From positions 131,402 to 178,711 of the forward strand of contig NZ_BNBF01000001.1 of NCBI RefSeq assembly GCF_014654935.1: DNA of 47,310 nt, read 5' to 3'. The stretch is from Streptomyces capoamus (lineage in GTDB: Bacteria > Actinomycetota > Actinomycetes > Streptomycetales > Streptomycetaceae). Below, piece by piece: positions 26,180-34,100 of the stretch (position 1 is the stretch's first letter; the number at the start of each line of letters is the position of its first letter). Made by a program: the position numbers and the translations under genes. Under the pieces are notes generated by a model that ran no database searches, was not told the origin of the DNA, and saw only the letters and a list, made by a program, of their open reading frames with translations.

Positions 26180-26510
26180 GTCGGTACCTCGGTTTCCTGG
26201 CGGGGATGCGTCGCGCGCCCTCGTCCAGGGCGTGCGACGCGCTGAGGAAGTGCGGTGGTACGACACCCGGAAGCGTTCGCCGATGATCTTGGGAGCGCTC
26301 CCACTGGAAGCGTTCCCAGCCACACGGAGCCTTCTGGGCGTGGTCGGTATCGTGTGGTGGAGCGGCCACACTGTCAAGAGGGGACGGAGCGCTGGCCCGG
26401 ACCCGGGCGACTGGTCTACGCTCAGCGACTGGAACCGCTCCCAGACGGAGCACCAGGGCGCGCACGGCAGGTCCGGCCGGGCGGGCGGGCGGGAGGGAGG
26501 GCTCGGGACG
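26180..26510. promoter_or_regulatory. GH6/LacI divergent promoter with CebR-type boxes
   Basis: This 331-nt gap holds no gene. It contains a perfect CebR-type operator TGGGAGCGCTCCCA at 26290-26303, a second copy with two substitutions, TGGAAGCGTTCCCA at 26305-26318, and a third, TGGAACCGCTCCCA at 26430-26443. The first two lie 111-139 nt from the GH6 start and the third 68 nt from the lacI-type start, so repression in both directions is possible. The 14-bp palindrome is the known cellobiose/cellotriose-responsive CebR site of Streptomyces; either CebR or the adjacent LacI protein may bind. Confidence 0.85.
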
Positions 26511-27524
26511 ATGGCAAGGAACGCGCTGCGTCGGCAGCCGACGCTCGACGAGGTGGCCGTACGCGCGGGCGTCTCCCGTTCCGTGGCCTCCCGCGCCCTC
26601 AACAACGCCCCGCACGTCAGCCCCGCCAAGCGGGAGGCGGTCGAACGCGCCGTCCGGCAGCTCGGCTACGTGCCCAATCCGACTGCCCGCGCCCTGGCCA
26701 CCCGGCAGACCGGAGCGGCCGCCCTGGTCGTCTCGGGGGAGGATCCCTCGATCTTCGCGGATCCGTTCTTCGCCCAGGTGATCGTGGGCGCGTCGGCCGC
26801 CCTGGAGGAGGCCGACCTGCATCTCATGCTGTGCCTGGCCGCCTCGGACCGGGGGCGCAAGCGGGTGGCCGAACTCATGCGGTCCAAGGGTGCGGACGGC
26901 GTCATGCTGATGGCGCTGCGCGAGGACGACCCGCTGGCCCGGGTGGCCGAGGAAGCGGAGATGCCCGTCGTCTTCGGCGGACGCCCGGTGGGGCCGGCTC
27001 CGCGGTGGTACGTGGACGTCGACAACCTCGGCGGAGCACGCGAGGCGACCGAACACCTCGTCTCGCGCGGCCGGACCCGCGTGGCCACCCTCTGCGGGCG
27101 CCTGGACACCGGGGCCGGGCGTGCCCGGTACCGCGGTTACCGGGACGCCATGTTGGCCGCCGGCCTCGATCCGCTCCCGCCGCGGGAGGGGGACTTCACC
27201 GAGCCCAGCGGAGCCGCGGCCATGGCCGCGCTGCTGGCGGACCACCCCGAGGTGGACGGCGTCTTCGCGGCGAACGACAACATGGCGGCGGGAGCGCTGC
27301 GCGCCCTGCGGGAGGCCGGCCGGCAGGTCCCCGCCGACGTCGCCGTGGTCGGCTTCGACGACCTGGCCGTCGCCGGGATCACCGATCCGCCGCTCACCAC
27401 CGTCCACCAGCCCATAGCGGCACTCGGCCGGGAGATGGCGCGCATGCTCGTCGCGCTCGTCGACGGCCAGGACCCCACCCCGCTGATCCTGCCCACCCGC
27501 CTGGTCACCCGTGCGAGCGCCTGA
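26511..27524 (+). CDS. LacI-family transcriptional regulator
   Basis: A 337-residue LacI/GalR repressor. The helix-turn-helix is TLDEVAVRAGVSRSVASRALN at about residues 10-30, followed by the hinge PTARALATRQT, and a periplasmic-binding-protein-like sugar domain from about residue 65 (ADPFFAQVIVGASAALEEADLHL...). Blocks GVFAANDNMAAGALRAL and VVGFDDLAVAGITDPPLTTV are typical. The frame is open to 26076, but ATG 26511 gives the family's N-terminus and follows GGGAGGGAGG. Its recognition helix differs from CebR as I remember it, so it is probably a paralogue. Divergent from the GH6 genes, with CebR-type boxes between; cellobiose sensing is inferred. Confidence 0.92.
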   Translation: MARNALRRQPTLDEVAVRAGVSRSVASRALNNAPHVSPAKREAVERAVRQLGYVPNPTARALATRQTGAAALVVSGEDPSIFADPFFAQVIVGASAALEEADLHLMLCLAASDRGRKRVAELMRSKGADGVMLMALREDDPLARVAEEAEMPVVFGGRPVGPAPRWYVDVDNLGGAREATEHLVSRGRTRVATLCGRLDTGAGRARYRGYRDAMLAAGLDPLPPREGDFTEPSGAAAMAALLADHPEVDGVFAANDNMAAGALRALREAGRQVPADVAVVGFDDLAVAGITDPPLTTVHQPIAALGREMARMLVALVDGQDPTPLILPTRLVTRASA

Positions 27525-27632
27525 GAGCCGGGTGTGGTGATGCGGCCGTACGCGAGGGCGACGGCGACCGGGGGATCCCGGACGGCACGGCCCGCGTGCC
27601 CCCGCACACCGGCCGCGACCCGCTTCCGTACG

Positions 27633-28046
27633 ATGTCCCCGATGACCGGCACCCGAGCACCCGCCCCGCGACCGCCCCGGCGGCCGTGCCGCGCGCTGCT
27701 CGTGCTCGCCGTGCTGGCCGGGCTCCTCGGCATGCACGCACTGGCGCCCGGCGGGGGCATGGCGCACGCCGGACACGCGCACACACCGGTCGCCGTCACC
27801 GTTGCCGTCACCGCGCCGGACGACTGTCCGGACGGTGCCGGTCACTGCGGCGGCCACCAGCTGCACCACGCCGACTCCGGCTGTGTCTCGGGCGCGCCGG
27901 ACGGCGGCCCGCAGCTGCCCGTGCCGGTTCCCGGCCCCGTGGCCGTCCTGGCCCCGGCAGGCTGCCCGCGCCCCGGCCCGGCCAGGGCTCCGGAGGGCGC
28001 CCGGGCCCCGCCGGACCTGGCCGAACTCCACATCCTGCGGATCTAG
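27633..28046 (+). CDS. DUF6153-type secreted or membrane-anchored protein
   Basis: A 137-residue protein with a short basic N-terminus, one hydrophobic segment (ALLVLAVLAGLLGMHAL, about residues 20-36) and a His/Cys-containing exported part (AHAGHAHT, DDCPDGAGHCGGHQLHH, DSGCVSG), then a Pro-rich tail ending ELHILRI. This is the layout of DUF6153, found in actinomycetes next to DUF305 genes and often linked to copper genes. Metal binding is plausible from the His/Cys content but not shown. The start is ATG 27633 or, equally possible, 27642. It lies 92 nt upstream of the DUF305 gene, same strand. Confidence 0.75.
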   Translation: MSPMTGTRAPAPRPPRRPCRALLVLAVLAGLLGMHALAPGGGMAHAGHAHTPVAVTVAVTAPDDCPDGAGHCGGHQLHHADSGCVSGAPDGGPQLPVPVPGPVAVLAPAGCPRPGPARAPEGARAPPDLAELHILRI

Positions 28047-28138
28047 AGGCCGCCCCGGCCGCCCGCCCTGCCGTAGCGCGGGTGCGGCGGTCGCGCTCAC
28101 GCGTGCCCGACATCCCTCGGATCAGCAGGAGTTCCCGC

Positions 28139-28792
28139 ATGACCCTCCGTACCCCGACCCTCCGTACCCCGGCCCGCCGTACGGTGCTCGCCACGGTCGC
28201 CGTGACCGGCGCCCTCCTCCTCGCGGCCTGCGGAAGCGACCGTGACACCGGCCCCGGCAACGACAACGGCGTCCACGGCGCCTCCGCCTCGCCGAGCCCG
28301 TCGGCCACCGCCCACGACGCGCAGGACGTCTCCTTCGCGCAGGGCATGATCCCGCACCACCGGCAGGCGCTGGAGATGGCGCGGCTGGCCGCCGGCCGGG
28401 CCGCCTCGGCCCGGGTGAAGGACCTCGCCGCACGCATCGAGAAGGCCCAGGACCCGGAGATCCGCACCATGTCCGGCTGGCTGACGTCCTGGGGCGAGGA
28501 CGTCCCCATGGCCGGCATGGACCACTCCGGCCACTCCGGCATGCCGGGCATGGGTGGTATGTCCGGCATGATGAGCGAGGCCGACATGACGGCCCTGGAG
28601 AAGGCCACCGGCAAGGACTTCGACACCAAGTTCCTGGCGATGATGATCGACCACCACCGGGGCGCCGTCGAGATGGCCACCACCGAGAAGGAACAGGGGC
28701 GGTACGGCCCCGCCAAGGCCCTGGCGGACGACATCGTCACCGCGCAGAACGCCGAGATCAAGGAGATGAAGCAGCTCCTCGGCAGCAGGTGA
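28139..28792 (+). CDS. DUF305 lipoprotein
   Basis: A 217-residue exported lipoprotein. The signal sequence ends in lipobox LLAACGS (Cys about 29). The body is a ferritin-like DUF305 helical bundle with both signatures, MIPHHRQALEMA and MMIDHHRGAVEMA, separated by a Met/His-rich loop (MAGMDHSGHSGMPGMGGMSGMM). Such Met/His stretches are common in copper-binding proteins. The N-terminus is encoded by a small DNA repeat (ACCCTCCGTACCCCG twice and a third partial copy), giving TLRTPTLRTPARRT. Start ATG 28139 with CAGGAG upstream. Confidence 0.9.
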   Translation: MTLRTPTLRTPARRTVLATVAVTGALLLAACGSDRDTGPGNDNGVHGASASPSPSATAHDAQDVSFAQGMIPHHRQALEMARLAAGRAASARVKDLAARIEKAQDPEIRTMSGWLTSWGEDVPMAGMDHSGHSGMPGMGGMSGMMSEADMTALEKATGKDFDTKFLAMMIDHHRGAVEMATTEKEQGRYGPAKALADDIVTAQNAEIKEMKQLLGSR

Positions 28793-28798
28793 CGCAAC

Positions 28799-28838
28799 GG
28801 CGGGCGGGGGCCGGTGCCGCCACCGGCCCCCGCCCGCC
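28799..28838. terminator. bidirectional hairpin terminator
   Basis: Perfect inverted repeat with 18-bp arms (28799-28816 and 28821-28838) and a 4-nt CCGC loop, in the 52-nt gap between the converging DUF305 and ornithine aminotransferase genes. Confidence 0.9.
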
Positions 28839-28844
28839 CGTCCC

Positions 28845-30062
28845 TCAGGCCAGCACCTTCTCCAGCGCGGCCAGCGCGGACCGCAGCTCCTGCGCCGTGA
28901 TCGTCAGCGGCGGCGCCAACCGGATCGTGGAGCCGTGGGTGTCCTTGACCAGGATCCCCTCGCGCATCAGGCGCTCGCTGATCTCGCGCCCGGTGCCGAG
29001 CGCCGGGTCGACGTCCACGCCGGCCCACAGCCCGCGCGAGCGGAACGCGGTCACGCCCTTGCCGACCAGCTCGGTCAGCCCGTCCCGCAGGACCACGCCC
29101 AGCTCGGCCGCCCGGCGCTGGAACTCGCCGGTCTCCAGCAGCTCGACCACGGCCGTGCCGACCGCCGCCGCGAGCGGGTTGCCGCCGAACGTCGAGCCGT
29201 GCTCACCCGGGTGCAGCACACCCAGCACCTCGCGCCGGGCCACCACGGCCGAGACCGGCACGATGCCGCCGCCCAGCGCCTTGCCGAGCAGCAGCACGTC
29301 CGGGACGACGTCCTCGTGCTCGACGGCGAGGGTACGGCCCGTGCGGCCGAGGCCGGACTGGATCTCGTCGGCGATGAACAGGCAGCCCTTGCGGCGGGTC
29401 AGCTCGCGCACCCCGGCGAGGTAGCCGTCGTCCGGGATGATGACACCGGCCTCGCCCTGGACGGGCTCGATCAGCACCGCCGCCGTGGTCTCGTCGACCG
29501 CCTCCTCCAGCGCCGCCAGGTCGTTGTACGGCACGATCCGGAAGCCGGGCGTGAACGGGCCGAAGCCGGCCCGGGCCGTCTCGTCCGTGGAGAAACTGAC
29601 GATGGTCGTCGTCCGGCCGTGGAAGTTCTCCGCCGCGACCACGATCGTCGCCTGCCCGGCCGGCACGCCCTTGACGTCGTACGCCCACTTGCGGGCCACC
29701 TTGATGCCGCTCTCCACCGCCTCCGCGCCGGTGTTCATCGGCAGCACCATGTCCAGGCCGGTCAGCGCCGTCAGCCGCTCGGCGAACTCCGCGAGCCGGT
29801 CGTTGTGGAAGGCGCGGGAGGTCAGCGTCAGCTGGTCGAGCTGGCGGTGGGCCGCCTCGACGAGCGCCGGGTGCCGGTGGCCGAAGTTGAGGGCCGAGTA
29901 ACCGGCCAGCATGTCGAGGTAGCGGTTGCCCTCGACGTCCTCCACCCAGGTGCCCTCGGCGCGGGCCACCACCACGGGCAGCGGGTGGTAGTTGTGCGCG
30001 AGAACCGGCCCCTCCGCGCGGATCAGGTCGTCGGGCGTACGCGTGCGCGCGGGTGCGGTCAT
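28845..30062 (-). CDS. rocD: ornithine-oxo-acid transaminase
   Basis: A 405-residue class III PLP aminotransferase that converts ornithine to glutamate semialdehyde in arginine breakdown. RocD features: DMLAGYSALNFGHRHP, MNTGAEAVESGIKVARKW, GRTTTIVSFSTD, LFIADEIQSGLGRTG and the PLP lysine in LLLGKALGGGIVPVSAV. The N-terminus MTAPARTRTPDDLIRAEGPVLAHNYHPLPVV matches the family; ATG at 30060-30062 overlaps the stop of the upstream DDAH gene by one base, so the two are coupled. Confidence 0.95.
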   Translation of the reverse strand: MTAPARTRTPDDLIRAEGPVLAHNYHPLPVVVARAEGTWVEDVEGNRYLDMLAGYSALNFGHRHPALVEAAHRQLDQLTLTSRAFHNDRLAEFAERLTALTGLDMVLPMNTGAEAVESGIKVARKWAYDVKGVPAGQATIVVAAENFHGRTTTIVSFSTDETARAGFGPFTPGFRIVPYNDLAALEEAVDETTAAVLIEPVQGEAGVIIPDDGYLAGVRELTRRKGCLFIADEIQSGLGRTGRTLAVEHEDVVPDVLLLGKALGGGIVPVSAVVARREVLGVLHPGEHGSTFGGNPLAAAVGTAVVELLETGEFQRRAAELGVVLRDGLTELVGKGVTAFRSRGLWAGVDVDPALGTGREISERLMREGILVKDTHGSTIRLAPPLTITAQELRSALAALEKVLA

Positions 30063-30871
30063 CAGCGGATCTCCTGGGTGCAGCACTTGATGCCGCCGCC
30101 GGCCTTGTGGAACTCGGACAGGTCGACGGGGACGGGGACGTAACCGTGGTCGGCGAGGCGTTCGGCGAGCGCCTCGGCGCGGGGCGCTATGAAGACGTTA
30201 CGGCCGTCGGAGACGGAGTTCAGGCCGAACGCCACCGCGTCCTCGCGGGTGGCGAGCACCGCGTCCGGGTACAGCCGCTTGAGGACCTCCCGGCTGCCCG
30301 GCGAGAACGCCTCCGGGTAGTAGCAGACGTTGTCGTCGTCGAGGACGAACAGCGCCGTGTCCAGGTGGTAGAAGTACGGGTCCACCAGGGTCAGGCCGAT
30401 CACCGGGTGGCCGAGGAACTCCTGTGCCTCCCGGTGCGCCTCCCGGGTGGTGCGGAACCCGGTGCCGGCGAGCACGTACCGGCCCGTCCACACCAGGTCG
30501 CCCTCGCCCTCGGTCACCGACTCGGGGCGGTACACGTCGTAGCCGGCCGTCTTGAACCAGGTGTCGTAGTGGACCGACTCGGGGCGCCGCTCCGGCGCGT
30601 GGAACAGGGAGCCGAAGACCCGGCCGCCGACGACGAACGCCGCGTTCGCGGCGAAGACCATGTCCGGCAGGCCGGGGACCGGCTCGACGGAGTCGACGGT
30701 GTGGCCGTGGGTCCGGTAGGCGCGGATCAGCGACTGCCACTGCTCCTGGGCCAGGTCCACGTCGACGGGCCGGTCGGGATGCATCCACGGGTTGATCGCG
30801 TACTGGACGGCGAAGTGTCTGGGTTCACAGACGAGGAAGCGCCGGGAACGCGGCACACGGCTGTCGGGCAC
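30062..30871 (-). CDS. dimethylarginine dimethylaminohydrolase-like (amidinotransferase family)
   Basis: A 269-residue protein of the guanidine-modifying superfamily. Conserved parts: FLVCEPRHFAVQYAINPWM at the start, MVFAANAAFV (substrate Asn/Phe region), EGEGDLVWTG, catalytic His in FYHLDTALFVL and the nucleophilic Cys in GGIKCCTQEIR at the C-terminus. It is likely to hydrolyse N-methylarginine to citrulline, or another guanidine such as arginine to citrulline or ornithine. The next gene, rocD, consumes ornithine, which supports a role in arginine-derivative catabolism. Start at 30869-30871. Confidence 0.88.
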   Translation of the reverse strand: MPDSRVPRSRRFLVCEPRHFAVQYAINPWMHPDRPVDVDLAQEQWQSLIRAYRTHGHTVDSVEPVPGLPDMVFAANAAFVVGGRVFGSLFHAPERRPESVHYDTWFKTAGYDVYRPESVTEGEGDLVWTGRYVLAGTGFRTTREAHREAQEFLGHPVIGLTLVDPYFYHLDTALFVLDDDNVCYYPEAFSPGSREVLKRLYPDAVLATREDAVAFGLNSVSDGRNVFIAPRAEALAERLADHGYVPVPVDLSEFHKAGGGIKCCTQEIR

Positions 30872-30955
30872 AGAGGGTTTCCTCCGTCTTCCTGTGTGTC
30901 ACTGAGGGGTGACACCACGGTAGGAAGGGAGGGGGACGGGCGACAAGCGCGAAGG

Positions 30956-30973
30956 GCTGCGCAGCCGCGCAGC
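30956..30973. promoter_or_regulatory. palindrome upstream of the DDAH-rocD operon
   Basis: Perfect 7-4-7 inverted repeat GCTGCGC-AGCC-GCGCAGC, 85 nt upstream of the DDAH start and downstream of the Lrp/AsnC gene. Its form and position suit a binding site for that regulator, which is the first gene of the same-strand cluster. Alternatively it may be a hairpin terminator of the Lrp gene. Confidence 0.5.
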
Positions 30974-31037
30974 ATCACTGCGTTCTCGGAGCGTCACACG
31001 CACGATACCTGCGCCCTGCCCGGTCACTCGAAGGCCG

Positions 31038-31523
31038 TCACTCGGGGGCCGCGTAGGTGGCGCCGGCCTCCGGGCTCTCCGGGAGCAGATGGGACAGCAC
31101 CATCACACTGATCGTCTTCCGGATGAACGGCTCGGCCCGGATCCGCTCCAGCACCTCCTCGAAGTGCTCCACGTCCCGGGCGCGCACGTGCAGCAGCGCG
31201 TCGGCACCGCCGGTCACCGTCATCGCCGCCGCGATCTCCGGATGGTTGCGGACGACCTCCGCGAGCCGCCGGGGTGGCGCCGCGCCCTCGCAGTACACCT
31301 CGACGTACGCCTCGGTGCGCCAGCCCAGGGCGGAGGGCTTGACCGTCGCCGTGAACCCGGTGATCACCCCGGTCTCGCGCAGCCGGTCCACCCGCCGTTT
31401 GACCGCCGTGGCGGACAGCCCGATCGCCGCCCCCATCTCGGCGAAGCTGGTCCGCGCGTTCGCCATGAGCGCGGTGATGATCCGGCGGTCCAGCTCGTCG
31501 AACGAGGGCGTCCTGCTGTTCAT
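31038..31523 (-). CDS. Lrp/AsnC-family transcriptional regulator
   Basis: A 161-residue regulator. N-terminal winged helix FDELDRRIITALMANARTSFAEMGAAIGLSATAVKRRVDRLRETGVI, then the RAM/AsnC ligand domain (EAYVEVYCEGAAPPRRLAEVV, VTGGADALLHVRARDVEHFEEVLERI, KTISVMVLSHL). Lrp-type regulators sense amino acids. Upstream of and co-oriented with the DDAH-rocD pair, it is the obvious candidate for their arginine/ornithine-responsive control. ATG at 31521-31523. Confidence 0.93.
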   Translation of the reverse strand: MNSRTPSFDELDRRIITALMANARTSFAEMGAAIGLSATAVKRRVDRLRETGVITGFTATVKPSALGWRTEAYVEVYCEGAAPPRRLAEVVRNHPEIAAAMTVTGGADALLHVRARDVEHFEEVLERIRAEPFIRKTISVMVLSHLLPESPEAGATYAAPE

Positions 31524-31560
31524 GCGGGCACTGTAGCCAGCCCCGCCCCGGCCGCGCTGG

Positions 31561-31728
31561 TCAGGACTGGGTGACGACCAGGGCGAGGGTCAGCAGCCCC
31601 AGCACCACCCATCCGAACCAGAGCCAGCCGCTGCTGCCGAGCGCGACCGTGTAGGCGGTCACGAGGACCAGCCCGCCGACCGTCAGAGCCCCCATCGCCC
31701 TGGTGGAACCGTTCGTGGTACCGGCCAT
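31561..31728 (-). CDS. small two-helix membrane protein, unknown
   Basis: A 55-residue protein with two hydrophobic segments: MGALTVGGLVLVTAYTVAL and WLWFGWVVLGLLTLALVV, separated by GSSGW. A strong ribosome site (GAGGAGGG, 8 nt before ATG) supports it. No recognised family. It lies between the CtaG-like gene and the Lrp gene, same strand, and may be a small respiratory or stress membrane peptide, but there is no direct evidence. Confidence 0.7.
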   Translation of the reverse strand: MAGTTNGSTRAMGALTVGGLVLVTAYTVALGSSGWLWFGWVVLGLLTLALVVTQS

Positions 31729-31810
31729 CGCGACACCCTCCTCGTGGTCCGTCCCTGACCATGGTGCCCCGGTTTCCGGGACACGGCGCCTGCCCGGAGG
31801 ATACGGCCGC

Positions 31811-32761
31811 TCAGCCCTCGCGCGCGTTCAGCGAGGCCAGATAGGCGTTGTACGCCTCCAGCTCCTTGTCACCGTCCCGGTCGGCGGCCCGGTCCTTGCG
31901 CTTGGCCTGCCGCTGCTCGGAGCCGTACCACTGGAACAGCAGCGCGATCAGCACCAGCACCGACGGGATCTCGCTGAACGCCCAGGCGATGCCTCCCGCC
32001 GCGCTCTGGTCGGACAGCGCGTCGATGCCGAGCGAGGCGGGCGGGGTGCGGAAGGTCTCCACCATCGGCGTCGACGCCATCATCAGCGCGATGCCGAAGA
32101 ACGCGTGGAACGGCATGCCCGCGAACAGCTCCAGCATCCGCATCAGGTGACCGGGCCGGTGCGGGCCCGGGTCCACACCGATGATCGGCCAGAAGAACAC
32201 CACACCGACCGCGAGGAAGTGCACCATCATCGCCGCGTGCCCGGTCTTCGAGCCCATAAGGAAGTCGAAGATCGGCGTGAAGTACAGGCCGTACAGGCTC
32301 GCGATGAACAGCGGGATCGTGAACGCCGGGTGGGTGATGATCCGCATGTACCGGCTGTGCAGCAGCATCAGCAGCAGCTCGCGCGGGCCCTTGTGGCCCT
32401 TGCCGGCCGCCGGCAGCGCGCGCAGCGCCAGCGTCACCGGGGCGCCGAGCAGGATCAGGATCGGCGACAGCATGCTGATCACCATGTGCTGCACCATGTG
32501 CACGCTGAACATGACCATGCCGTAGTCGTTGAGCCTGGTGCACATGACCAGCGCGATCGTGAGCACGCCGACGACGTACGACACCGTGCGCGACACCGGC
32601 CACGCGTCCCCGCGCCGCCGCAGCCGGAGGACACCCCAGCCGTACAGCGCCAGACCGGCGAGGCAGGCCACGAGGAAGAACGGGTCCGCCGACCACTGAA
32701 GACCCCGCCCCAGCGTGAACGGCGGCAGATCCATCATCATGCCGTGTCCGCTGTGATCCAT
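31811..32761 (-). CDS. CtaG-like cytochrome c oxidase assembly protein (caa3_CtaG)
   Basis: A 316-residue integral membrane protein with seven or so hydrophobic segments: FFLVACLAGLALYGWGV, TVSYVVGVLTIALVMCT, MVQHMVISMLSPILILLGAPVTLAL, FTIPLFIASLYGLYF, AAMMVHFLAVGVVFFWPI, FHAFFGIALMMAS and SVLVLIALLFQWY. His residues in FSVHMVQHM, and HGMMM at the N-terminus, are typical of caa3_CtaG, a Cu-delivery/assembly factor for cytochrome oxidase. The C-terminus is charged and cytoplasmic. Cofactor and oxidase partner are inferred. Confidence 0.88.
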   Translation of the reverse strand: MDHSGHGMMMDLPPFTLGRGLQWSADPFFLVACLAGLALYGWGVLRLRRRGDAWPVSRTVSYVVGVLTIALVMCTRLNDYGMVMFSVHMVQHMVISMLSPILILLGAPVTLALRALPAAGKGHKGPRELLLMLLHSRYMRIITHPAFTIPLFIASLYGLYFTPIFDFLMGSKTGHAAMMVHFLAVGVVFFWPIIGVDPGPHRPGHLMRMLELFAGMPFHAFFGIALMMASTPMVETFRTPPASLGIDALSDQSAAGGIAWAFSEIPSVLVLIALLFQWYGSEQRQAKRKDRAADRDGDKELEAYNAYLASLNAREG

Positions 32762-32830
32762 CCGGCGGCTCCTGGTTCGTGGGGGTTGTGCGGTGTCTGT
32801 CCACAGGTGTCTGTGTCCGCACCAAGAGTA

Positions 32831-32868
32831 GAACCGGCCCCGGTCACCTCGGTGACCGGGGCCGGTTC
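32831..32868 (-). terminator. long hairpin terminator of pfkA
   Basis: Perfect inverted repeat with 18-bp arms (32831-32848 / 32851-32868) and a 2-nt TC centre, 21 nt after the pfkA stop on the minus strand and 69 nt upstream of the ctaG-like start. Confidence 0.9.
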
Positions 32869-32889
32869 GTCCTCACCCGGACCACTCGG

Positions 32890-33915
32890 TCACAGGACGC
32901 ACTCCGCCTCGTCGTACCGCTCGGTGGGTACCGTCTTCAGCGTCTCCACGGCCTCCGCCAGCGACACCATCACGATGTCCGTCCCGCGCAGCGCCGTCAT
33001 CATGCCGAACTCGCCGCGGTGCGCGGCCTCCACGGCGTGCCAGCCGAACCGGGTCGCCAGCACCCGGTCGTACGCGGTCGGCGTGCCGCCCCGCTGCACA
33101 TGCCCGAGGATCACCGGACGCGCCTCCTTGCCGAGCCGCTGCTCCAGCTCGACCGACAGCTGCCGGGCGATACCGGCGAACCGCTCGTGGCCGTAGACGT
33201 CCTTGCCGCCCTCGTCGAACTCCATGGAACCCGGACGCGGCTTGGCCCCCTCCGCGGCGACCACGATGGCGAACCGCTTGCCCGCCGCGAACCGCTCGCC
33301 GACCTTGCGCGCCAGCTCCTCGATGTCGAAGGGGCGCTCGGGTACGACGACGGCGTGCGCGCCGGCCGCCATGCCGGAGTGCAGCGCGATCCAGCCGGTG
33401 TGCCGGCCCATGACCTCCACGATCAGCACCCGCTGGTGCGACTCGGCGGTGGTCTTCAGCCGGTCCAGCGCCTCCGTCGCCACGGTCACCGCGGTGTCGA
33501 AGCCGAAGGTGACATCGGTGACGGCGATGTCGTTGTCGATGGTCTTGGGCACGCCCACGATGGGCAGCCCGTTGTCCGACAGCAGCCGGGCCGCCTTCAG
33601 GGTGCCCTCACCGCCGATCGGGATGATCGCGTCCAGACCCAGTTCCGCGACGTGGCCCCTGGCCCGCTCCACTCCGTCCCGCAGGTGCTCGGGGCGGACC
33701 CGGGAGGAGCCGAGGATGGTGCCGCCGCGGGCCAGGATGCCGTTCACGGCGTCGAGGTCGAGCTTCAGGTAGTCGCACTCCAGGAGGCCTTTCCAGCCGT
33801 CCCGGAAACCGATGACCTCGTCGCCGTGGTCGGCGACGGCACGGTGCACGACGGACCGGATGACGGCGTTCAGGCCGGGGCAGTCGCCGCCGGACGTGAG
33901 GACACCAATGCGCAT
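32890..33915 (-). CDS. pfkA: 6-phosphofructokinase
   Basis: A 341-residue glycolytic kinase: MRIGVLTSGGDCPGLNAVIR (nucleotide loop), PIGGEGTLKAA, VPKTIDNDI, GFDTAVTVATEALDRL, MGRHTGWIALHSGMA and HVQRGGTPTAYDRV. It belongs to the group III/PFK-A type of actinobacteria. Gly follows the GGE motif where PPi-dependent enzymes have Asp, which favours ATP as donor; the Lys of PKTIDND fits the mixed Streptomyces pattern. ATG at 33913-33915; the longer open frame to 34041 is not supported. The 5' leader forms a strong hairpin, and a VNTR lies further upstream. Confidence 0.95.
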   Translation of the reverse strand: MRIGVLTSGGDCPGLNAVIRSVVHRAVADHGDEVIGFRDGWKGLLECDYLKLDLDAVNGILARGGTILGSSRVRPEHLRDGVERARGHVAELGLDAIIPIGGEGTLKAARLLSDNGLPIVGVPKTIDNDIAVTDVTFGFDTAVTVATEALDRLKTTAESHQRVLIVEVMGRHTGWIALHSGMAAGAHAVVVPERPFDIEELARKVGERFAAGKRFAIVVAAEGAKPRPGSMEFDEGGKDVYGHERFAGIARQLSVELEQRLGKEARPVILGHVQRGGTPTAYDRVLATRFGWHAVEAAHRGEFGMMTALRGTDIVMVSLAEAVETLKTVPTERYDEAECVL

Positions 33916-33932
33916 AGCCCGAATTACCTTCT

Positions 33933-33962
33933 CAACGTGGGCCGGGTAACCGGACCACGTTG
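33933..33962 (-). promoter_or_regulatory. stem-loop in the pfkA leader
   Basis: CAACGTGG (33933-33940) pairs with CCACGTTG (33955-33962); after a G/A mismatch an inner CCGG/CCGG stem closes a GTAA tetraloop. The structure is 17 nt before the pfkA start, next to the GAGAAGG ribosome site. It may be a control hairpin, RNA stabiliser or the terminator of the gatD transcript. Confidence 0.6.
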
Positions 33963-34100
33963 TCCGGCGGATTCCCGGCCACCCTACCGGCGCGAGGGGG
34001 TGGCCCCGTAGCGGGCGTCCGCCTGCTGGACGCGCCCGCACATGTGAGCGGACGGCCCGTCAGGCGGGCCCGCCGAAACCGGTGAAACGGGCAACTCGGG

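Noticed and set aside
25710..28100. 796-codon minus-strand frame across the LacI gene and GH6 start
   Set aside because: Antisense to the LacI and DUF6153 genes; the small overlap with GH6 is in a wrong frame.
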